Of a stretch of DNA of 64,000 bases, positions 57,032-64,000 are shown piece after piece. The notes beneath the pieces are model-generated. The model saw only the letters and a program-made list of their open reading frames with translations, was not told where the DNA came from and made no database searches. A program made the translations under genes and the position numbers. The stretch lies in the NCBI GenBank assembly GCA_000733355.1, contig JNVV01000010.1, forward strand, positions 156,735-220,734, read 5' to 3'. Each line of letters begins with the position of its first letter. Position 1 is the first letter of the stretch. Source of the stretch: Falciphora oryzae. Taxonomy: Eukaryota > Ascomycota > Sordariomycetes > Magnaporthales > Magnaporthaceae.

Positions 57032-58545
57032 ATGGCGCCGGCAGACGCTCTTCTATGGCGCAAGCTGCCCATCAGTCTGGCCGAGCTGTGCATTGACACC
57101 ACGCTCCGCTGTGGCCAGTCCTTCAGGTGGCTCAAGGTCGAAGATGAATGGTATTTGAATACGCCCTGAACCCCGATATAGGGGAGGCAGACTACCCCCA
57201 CCTGTCACGAAAGAAGGTCTGAGCCCTGACTGACGTGCCCCTGCCAAAAAGGCACTGCTCGCTTCACGGGCGTGTTGTCTCGCTGAAGCAGGATGGGACT
57301 CATCTGCACTACCGGGCCACCTGGCCAGCGAGCAGGCAGCCCAAGCTGTCCCCGGGACCGCTCTCCTCCAATGCCATCAAGGACGAGCAGCAGGACGAGC
57401 AGAAGCAGAATGGCGAGACCGAGAGCGTCACCACCGCACCTCCCCCAGGGACGGCGGACGATACCGAAAAGCTCCTGCTCAGCTACTTCAACGTGTCGCA
57501 CTCGCTGGCGGGCCTGTACAGCGAGTGGTCCGACAAGGACGTCAACTTCCGCAGCAAGGCGCCCAAGTTCACGGGCGTGCGCATCCTGAACCAGGACGCC
57601 TGGGAGACGCTGGTGGCCTTCATCTGCAGCAGCAACAACAACATCAGCCGCATTTCCCAGATGACCCACAAGCTCTGCGACCACTACGGCGGCGAGCCCA
57701 TCGCCACCGTCGCGGGCCACGTATTCCGCGGCTTCCCCCCGCCCGCCGCCCTCGCCGTCGACGGCGTCGAGACTAACCTGCGCCAGCTCGGCTTCGGCTA
57801 CCGCGCCCGGTACATCGCCGAGACCGCGCGCATGGTGGCCCGCCAGCTGCCCCCCGGCTGGCTGCGCTCCCTGCGCAACCCGGCTCTGCCCGGCTGGGGA
57901 AGCGACGGCGCCGACGGGGAGCAGCCAGCATCAGGTGGCGCGCAGGTAGATGCGTCGTCGGTGAAGGCGGAACAAACCGACGGCGACCACTCCTCTCCAG
58001 CCGAACCGAGCTACCGCGCCGCCCACGTGGCGCTCCTCTCGCTCCCCGGCGTCGGCCCCAAGGTCTCGGACTGCGTGTGCCTCATGGGCCTGGGCTGGGG
58101 CGAGTCGGTGCCCATCGACACGCACATGTGGACCATCGCCACGCGCGACTACGGCTTCGGCAAGAAGGGACCGAGCGGCAAGAGCGCCGCCATGTCCAAG
58201 GCCATGTACGACGCCGTGGGCGAGCACTTCCGCGCCCTCTGGGGCCCGCAGGCCGGCTGGGCCCAGAGCGTCCTGTTCACGGCCAACCTGCGCGCGTTTT
58301 CCGACCGCCTGGCGCCCGAGAAGGGCAAGGGCAAGGGTGGTGGTGTTGTCAAGGCCGAAATCAAGACCGAAATCAAGACCGAAATAAAGAGCGAGCTTTC
58401 GATTTCCGCCGAACCGGTCCCCCCAAAGCCGAAGAAGCGGAAGGCTGTGGCAGACCCAGAAGTACCCAGAATCAAGGCCGAGGCTGTAACTGAAACGACC
58501 ACAATGTCGGTGCGCAGGAGTAAGAGAATACGGACGGCGGCTTGA
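57032..58545 (+). CDS. ogg1: 8-oxoguanine DNA glycosylase/AP lyase Ogg1
   Basis: Two exons, 57032-57150 and 57252-58545, give 470 residues. The splice rebuilds E-W-H-C-S-L-H-G-R. The N-terminal domain has L-R-C-G-Q-S-F-R-W. The HhH-GPD core includes N-N-N-I-S-R-I, then L-P-G-V-G-P-K-V-S-D-C with the Schiff-base lysine at about K310, and V-P-I-D-T-H-M with the catalytic D329. The enzyme excises 8-oxoguanine opposite C and nicks the strand in base excision repair. The protein is longer than the human form. It has an acidic Gln/Glu insert at about 85-115, a second insert at about 255-295 and a C-terminal tail with V/I-K-x-E repeats (406-421) and a P-K-K-R-K nuclear signal. The inserts lie outside the catalytic motifs. 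Confidence 0.96.
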
Positions 58546-59191
58546 AAAAAGGACATAGAGACGGCACGAAGGGGCCGGATAATAGCGGGGATATAAGGGG
58601 TTTTTGACGGTCAATATGGTATATACCTAAGAATCTATTTAGCGTTAGACGGCGGCGAATATTCTGTATCCCTTGTACCAACCAGATCACCATCCCGGGA
58701 TCTTTCCATTTCGCTTAGATAGACGCACGAGTTTCTGTGCCACATTGCTAAGCACGATCTATACTCTCATTCGCAATCCCGAAATAAGATGGAATGGAAA
58801 ACAAGAACAACACGTCGAGTGCTTCGACCTTAGGCCATGATGAGACAGATACCCATAAGGGCTGATAAAGGCCACGCGGGATGCCTTCCCTCCTAAATGA
58901 GGGGGGGACTGACGCTGGATTAGGTGAACATATCTGTTTCCTTCATTTACGTAGGGTAAGTGAGGATGATGTTGTAAGCACAGGAAGATTGGTCAACCGA
59001 AAAAAAAAGGCGGAAGTGTCGGTGGAGTGGCATGGCTGGCAAAGAAAGCCAGAGTATGAGGTGGAAGAGGACAAAGCAGGTACGAAGAAAACCATCTCAT
59101 TCTCCCTCGTAGCCTTCAGCCACAATCAAGAGGAACCGAAATTAAAAGGAACCGAGCGGTAGCAATACACAAAACCATGACCATTCAGCTC
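58546..59191. other. Convergent 3' region between ogg1 and hse1
   Basis: About 650 bp holding both 3' UTRs, relatively A/T-rich. No gene seen. Confidence 0.4.
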
Positions 59192-61849
59192 TCAGTAGCT
59201 TACACCTCCGGGTTGTCTGTAGTAGTCGCTCGGCGCGCTGGCTCCGGCGGTCGGGCCACCGGCCGAAGGGGGAACATACGCCTTGTACTGCTGCGGCTGC
59301 GACTGCGGCTCCCCTGCCGCGGGCGGCGCGGACGGAGCCATGCGGCTAGGCAACGTGAACCTTGCATCCCCGCTCAATGGCCCGCCCTGGCCACCGTGTA
59401 CGGGCGAGTAGACGCGCTGCTGGCCGCTGGCGCCGGGGACGGGTGGGGGCGGCGCAGCTGATGTGGGCTGTGGAGGCGGGGGAGCGCTTGCGCCCACGTC
59501 CGAATCCTCGTAGCCCTGTCCTACATAGGGGTTCTGCTGCGGGTTCGGGTTCTGCGACGGACTCTGTGGTTTCTGTGACGGCTGGGCCGAGTACGCGGCG
59601 TACTGGTATTGTTGTTGCTGGGGCTGGCCACCGCCACCAATGCTAAGCGGTCCCGGCACCGCTGAAGGAGGGCTTGCCACACGGCCATACGTCTCTGCCT
59701 GGTATGTGGGGGCGTTCGATGGAATGGCGTTTTGGTTGGGGTTGTGGGACGCGATAGGCGAGTCGTAAACCGAGGTCGACAGCTCCTGGGGATTGCCGTA
59801 CGAGCCCTGCTGCGTGGGCGGCTGCGAATAGCCCGCATAGGTACCGTGAGGCGGCGGAGACGAGGGTTGCTGCGTCTGGATGGGGGCCGGTTGTTTCCCT
59901 CCCGAGGGAAGGCGCTGGCCCTGGTCTCGTGGCGGGAACTGCTGAGCAGGCGGCGGCCCGGCTTGCGCCGCCGGCACCTCTGCACCTGCCACATAGAACG
60001 GCGCGGCGCCCGGACCGGGAGTGCCGCTCGGGCGCTGTAGGTTGGGCGGTGGCGACGAGGGCGGGTAGTGTCCTTGTTCTAAGCGCCTTGAGTGTGAGTG
60101 GCTGGTGAGTCCGACTTGGATATCCTCTCCATTACCCAGCGCTTCTGCAGAGAAGGACAGGACCTGCTTACCTTGATGCGGTGCGCCCGCGTAGAAGCGC
60201 TGGGGTTCTTGCTGCGGCGCCCCCTGCGGCTGGTATCCAGCGGGGGCACCGGCACCGTAGCCTTGAGGAGGGCGTGGAGCGTACTGGTGGTAGCTGGGCT
60301 GGGGTGGGTGAGACATGGACGACTCTAGGAGGGCCTCGTAGTCTCGCCTGGCCTTGATAAACTTCTCGTTAAGCTGCGTAAAGTCATCTGTATTTGCGGC
60401 GCGTCCGGTTAGCATCGATCAGGGTCTGATTCGCCAAAGGCCATTGCGAGGTTGCTGCCAGGGACAAACCTTTCTTTTGCGAATACTTCTCTATCAGCTT
60501 GATCAGCTTCGGACGGATCGCCGAGGTCTGCTGGTACAGTTTCTGCTCGTCCAACACCAACCGGTTAGCGTTGTTTATTGGGCAGCTGCCGGCCACGCCC
60601 TGGCGGGAGACGATGGCGGGGAGGGATAGTGGCACGAAGCACGCACGGCAATCTCCTCGCTGTCTTCGTCCTTAGAAGCGGTGCTGAGGAGTGTCAAGAG
60701 CTTCTCAACGGTCTTGATCTCGGAGAAGACCTCTGCCTCCATCTGCGCTTCCCGTTGCAGCTCGTCCGGCGTCGGGTCGGCTAGCTTCTCGACGTAGTTG
60801 AGGGGGAAGATGCCCGTCTTGCCCTTGAGGGAGCCACGCCACCAGTCCTTGTAGACCGACTCGAGCACCGCGATCACGTCGCCCTTCTTGAACTCGAGCT
60901 CGCCGTCCTCCGAGGGCACGAAGTCAAACAGAGCACGCACTCTGGACACTGTCGCAGCCGTTGTGCCTGTTTGGGACGGCTGCAGCGGCGTCGCAGCGCC
61001 AGCCTGTCCCGCAGCGGTGGCAGCTGAGGAAGCTGCAGCTCCTGGGGCCGCCTGTGCGCCTGATGCGGCGGACGAAGCAGCGGGCCCGCTGCCGGAAGGC
61101 CCGGCGGCGACCTGCTTCTTGCGCTCCTCCTCCTGAAGAGAGAGCTTGAGAGCCATCTGCAGCTCCTCCTCCTCCTTCTGCCGGTCCACGTCCGTGAGCG
61201 AGTTCTTCTGCGGGGCCGAGGGTGGCTGCAGCTGTGGGTTGGTCTGCTTGAGGCGGTAGTATGCATCGTACATGATGCCCAGGTCCGCGTCATCCTTGAA
61301 CATGTCGGACCAGTCCTTGGTGCGCTCCAGGATTTTCGCCTTGACCTGGTTGTGGGTGTTGCGGTCGTTTGCCAGTTTGAGAAGGGCGTCTGTGAATGCG
61401 CGGGATGCCAGCTCGCGGTGCATCGGCTTCCCGCAGTTCTGGCTGACGGCGTTGGCGACCTGTGCGAAGGCGTCAGTGTTGGAGTCTGGCTACGCGGCAG
61501 CGGCGGCGGTCCGCGACCCCGACCACCATCTAAACCTACCTCTAGCGTGTAGAGCTGCACGTTCGCATTGCGATGGGCCAGCCGTTTTATGAGGGCCTGG
61601 ACGGCCTCCTTGGATCCGTCGGGCTCACTGGCCACCTTGTCGCAAACCTCCATGATGGCCCCCCAGTCCTCAGAGGTGAGGTTCTCGTCTGTCGCCTTGG
61701 CTGTGGTGGGAGCGTGGCTGCTGTTAGTACGGGTTGGTTTCTTGGGGGGGTCTGCCTGACAGCGTCGCCAAGCGCTGGACCGGGGTTCGATGAGGATGTC
61801 GCCTACCGATGACGGCATCGTACGGCGATGCCCCCTGAGCTCGGAACAT
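59192..61849 (-). CDS. hse1: ESCRT-0 subunit Hse1 (STAM-like: VHS, UIM, SH3)
   Basis: Six exons are modelled, 61849-61807, 61700-61540, 61459-60647, 60542-60470, 60387-60172 and 60078-59192, giving 730 residues with all phases consistent. Exon 1 codes M-F-R-A-Q-G-A-S-P-Y-D-A-V-I, the usual Hse1 start. Domains in order: VHS (about 10-145), UIM (E-E-E-L-Q-M-A-L-K-L-S-L-Q, about 165-182), SH3 (A-L-F-D-F to I-F-P-L-N-Y-V, about 240-297) and a GAT-like coiled region, then a long Pro/Gln/Tyr-rich tail to the C-terminus. With Vps27 it binds ubiquitinated cargo on endosomes and starts sorting into multivesicular bodies. The last intron (60171-60079) is 93 nt and stop-free, so retention would add 31 residues without breaking the frame. 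Confidence 0.94.
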
Positions 61850-62994
61850 GGTGGGCTATTCGTCGGCAGCAGGCACTGCTGGATGGAGCCGTCGCGCGCG
61901 GGCGTCGTTGCCGTCGTTAGCGTAGGGAGAGCCGGGTCGGTGGGAGGCTGCAATAGAAATAGAGGTGGGTAGGTAGGTAGGGAGGCAGCTGCCTAGAGGC
62001 TTCCGAGGTAGGGCGAGACGGGTGTCGGTGCTGAGTACCTCGGCAGACGCCTGTGGTTGAGCTGTCGACGGAAAGCAGCGAAGGGGACAATGCAAAGCAG
62101 AAGAAGGGACGGCTGGCTACCTTGTGAGAACGAGACGCGGGCGGCGTTGTTTCTGGTGGAACGTAGTCGGGCGGGGGTTGAGCAGCGACTTGAATGAAGG
62201 CTAGTAGAGGTACATGTATCAATGATGTGCGGGAGGCGTAACCTCTTTCTGAGCAGCGCCGCTCGAGCGTCATCAGCTCCCCCGTCTGGCCTTGCGATTT
62301 GGGAATTGCGTGGACTCAGGCGCCACCCACCTGCCCCACTCGCCCAAAAATGGATTCCATGCTCCGCAAGCGCCACACTCTGCGAGACCCATTCGTGTAG
62401 AATCCCAAAGGCTGTGTTCCTCTCCGCTCGTTGGTTGCATCGTCGTCACCACCATGCGTGTGCACATCGCAAGGATGGCGCCTCTTTCTCGGAGGAGAAT
62501 ACTAACGCTTGGTGTCCAACATAGGTACTCCTCTCGTGTACCCGCCATCTGCTGACAAGAAAGGTCGGGGCTTTTGGGGAGGGGGGAAGACTCCTCAAAA
62601 GACCATGAACAGCATCTCACGTAAAAAGATAACTACATATACATAGGTAGAAGGTAGGTAGTTAGGTAGGTAGGTGCCGTAGCCTGACACATCTCATCAG
62701 TTTCGTTCGCACAGCATGCTGGCTGTCATTTGGCCTCCTGTGGGACATTCCCACCCGTCTTGGAGATTGGCCACACGCCTGTCCGTGTTGGTCTACGCCC
62801 GGCCCATTGGCGAGCTGTCCCTATGTCCCCGTCCCTGCCAAATAGCCAAACCCTCGCCCTGACAAAACCCCGGAACGCCAAAGCTACCATGAGAGAACAA
62901 AGAATCGTCAAGAGAGTAGGGAGGGAACGAAGGCCGTCACACCCCGTGAAGAGCGTTCGGGCGAGAATCACAGACAACTCAACATCACCGTGCT
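61850..62994. other. Intergenic region between hse1 and the probable atg13
   Basis: About 1.1 kb holding the hse1 promoter and the 3' UTR of the next gene. Tandem TAGG-type runs occur near 61965-61980 and 62645-62672. No gene seen. Confidence 0.4.
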
Positions 62995-64000
62995 TCACCA
63001 ACGCCGGTTAGAGCCCCGGTGTACTTCGTAACCTCCCCTCTCGCCCGTCCCCAGGGGCGCGCCGCCCCGTGGCTCCTCGAGGCTCGCCCGCCCATGTGGC
63101 CGCTCAAGCTCCGACATATCAAACACGAGCGGCTCATCGTCAGCCTCGTTGTCCCCAGCGCCGCGCGTGCTACCCGCGCCGTACCTGCCGACAGACCCAG
63201 ATCCAGTGAAGCTCCCGCGCGAGGACTGCGGGGGAGTTGGCCGCCGCTGCCCTCGACCGATGCTCCCCGTATACCGTAGTCGGTACGACGAAGCCGAGGT
63301 GCCTGAGATGAGCCCTGCCGAGGGATTCTTGTCCTCCGGTTCCGTCGACGACACTGACCTCGGCGCCGCCGCCGACGAACGAATCTCCACAGCGGGCTGC
63401 AGTGATGATGGTCCGTCAGCCGATCCAGAACCAGTCCTGTCCATCAATCCCAGCCCACCCAGTCTCGAGGCGGGCTCACGACTATCCGCACCCAGGCTGA
63501 TGCTCCGGTTTCCCGCAAATGGGAGGTCGGGAGTCTCATCATCTTCGAGAAGCGCCCGGTTCTGATGGGCCACAGAGCTGGAGCGACGGTTTGTCTGCTG
63601 AAGGCGCGGGGACACAGGTATGTCGATAGCCGTAGCGCCCTCCTGGCGGCCCGACCCGGCGCTTGCTGTGGCACTGCGCGCCGCTGGCGCACCGACCCCA
63701 ACTACTGCTCTGTGCGTAGCTTGGGCCTGAGCTTGGGCCTGAGCCTGAGCTTGGTGGTCGATGATCGCGTTTTCGCTCAGCCGGGACGGTATCGCTGGAG
63801 TGTGGGGTGTATGCGGTGAAAGCGGTTTGCTTGGAGACAAGGATGCCGACAGCGACGCCGGGTTCAACATGCCTGGTCCGCTTGGCGGCCGGCTATAAGA
63901 GCCCGAAGACCGCTGTAGCTGTATGGACGAAGACATGGACTCTGTCAGCGAGTTGTTGGACTCTCGCATGAGCTGGAATTTCGAGAGCTGTGCCACGGTC
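62995..64000 (-). CDS. atg13: Probable autophagy-related protein 13 (Atg13), C-terminal part, 5' end outside the window
   Basis: The frame is open from the right edge to a stop at 62995, about 333 residues. The sequence is disordered and Ser/Pro-rich, like the Atg13 C-terminal region that binds Atg1 and Atg17. It has K-F-Q-L-M-R-E-S-N-N-S-L-T-E-S-M-S, P-L-S-P-H-T-P-H-T-P-A-I-P-S-R-L-S-E-N, a R-S-I-S-L-G-A-D stretch and D-E-P-L-V-F-D-M-S-E-L close to the end. These fit my memory of filamentous-fungal Atg13 tails, where phosphorylation under TORC1 control blocks Atg1 activation. The globular HORMA domain would be upstream and is not visible here. An alternating A-Q repeat lies at 63717-63760. 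The Met at 63996 is probably internal. Confidence 0.65.
   Translation of the reverse strand, partial: TVAQLSKFQLMRESNNSLTESMSSSIQLQRSSGSYSRPPSGPGMLNPASLSASLSPSKPLSPHTPHTPAIPSRLSENAIIDHQAQAQAQAQAQATHRAVVGVGAPAARSATASAGSGRQEGATAIDIPVSPRLQQTNRRSSSVAHQNRALLEDDETPDLPFAGNRSISLGADSREPASRLGGLGLMDRTGSGSADGPSSLQPAVEIRSSAAAPRSVSSTEPEDKNPSAGLISGTSASSYRLRYTGSIGRGQRRPTPPQSSRGSFTGSGSVGRYGAGSTRGAGDNEADDEPLVFDMSELERPHGRASLEEPRGGAPLGTGERGGYEVHRGSNRRW
63717..63760 (-). repeat. Coding Ala-Gln repeat
   Basis: The GCTTGGGCCTGA-type unit on the plus strand codes for alternating Ala and Gln on the minus strand, about seven pairs. Confidence 0.85.

Noticed and set aside
1..64000. Mobile elements, CRISPR arrays, rRNA genes and biosynthetic clusters
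   Set aside because: Looked for on both strands; no transposase, integrase or reverse transcriptase motifs, no spaced repeats, and no synthase-type megagenes are visible.

Overview
This window looks like a piece of a filamentous ascomycete nuclear genome, most likely a Sordariomycete. The evidence is short spliced genes (introns mostly about 50-400 nt with GT..AG ends), a GC-rich coding background, intergenic T/A homopolymers and TAGGTA-type runs, and a group I G-alpha of the GNA-1/MagB/CPG-1 type. About 21 protein genes can be supported. Nearly all are single-copy housekeeping genes. I see no transposase or reverse transcriptase, no CRISPR, no secondary-metabolite cluster and no confident tRNA or rRNA gene. 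There are two runs of N, at 9196-9386 and 33809-33901.

Layout. 1-9 kb: a Cys-rich DUF3716-like protein (5' end possibly outside the window), a group I G-alpha on the minus strand with a 3.6 kb gene-free upstream region, a DUF1771-Smr protein ending in a CaaX box, and a 90-residue Mic10 (MICOS) gene. 9-23 kb: Urb2 (60S biogenesis), the sphingolipid reductase Tsc10/Ksr1, Sas10/Utp3 (SSU processome), the Golgi tether subunit Cog1 and a peroxisomal enoyl-CoA isomerase. 23-35 kb: a UCH-type deubiquitinase, SF3B1/Hsh155, the crosslink-repair nuclease Pso2/Snm1, Lsm2 and the CCAAT-binding subunit Hap2/HapB. 35-44 kb: about 9.2 kb upstream of Hap2 without a recognisable gene. 44-64 kb: a conserved-looking protein of unknown function, the nuclease Fan1, the COMPASS subunit Sdc1, ribosomal protein S13, U2AF65, Ogg1, the ESCRT-0 subunit Hse1 and the C-terminal part of a probable Atg13 running off the right edge.

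How the genes relate. Three DNA repair enzymes (Pso2, Fan1, Ogg1) lie within 30 kb. Two direct partners in branch-site recognition (Hsh155 with RWD ligand motifs, U2AF65 with a UHM) are both present, with Lsm2 as a third RNA-processing gene. Urb2, Sas10 and S13 serve ribosome production. Many genes sit head to head across 350-765 bp (Mic10/Urb2, Tsc10/Sas10, isomerase/UCH, Hsh155/Pso2, Fan1/Sdc1, U2AF65/Ogg1). The two regulatory genes, G-alpha and Hap2, instead have very long upstream regions.

Most exon borders below were worked out by hand from reading phase and family consensus. They should be read as models. I did not find a convincing new multi-gene system. The most unusual items are a run of SUMO-consensus motifs in Ogg1, a lipidation motif on the Smr protein, an uncharacterised SPF-motif protein and a probably artefactual assembly gap.
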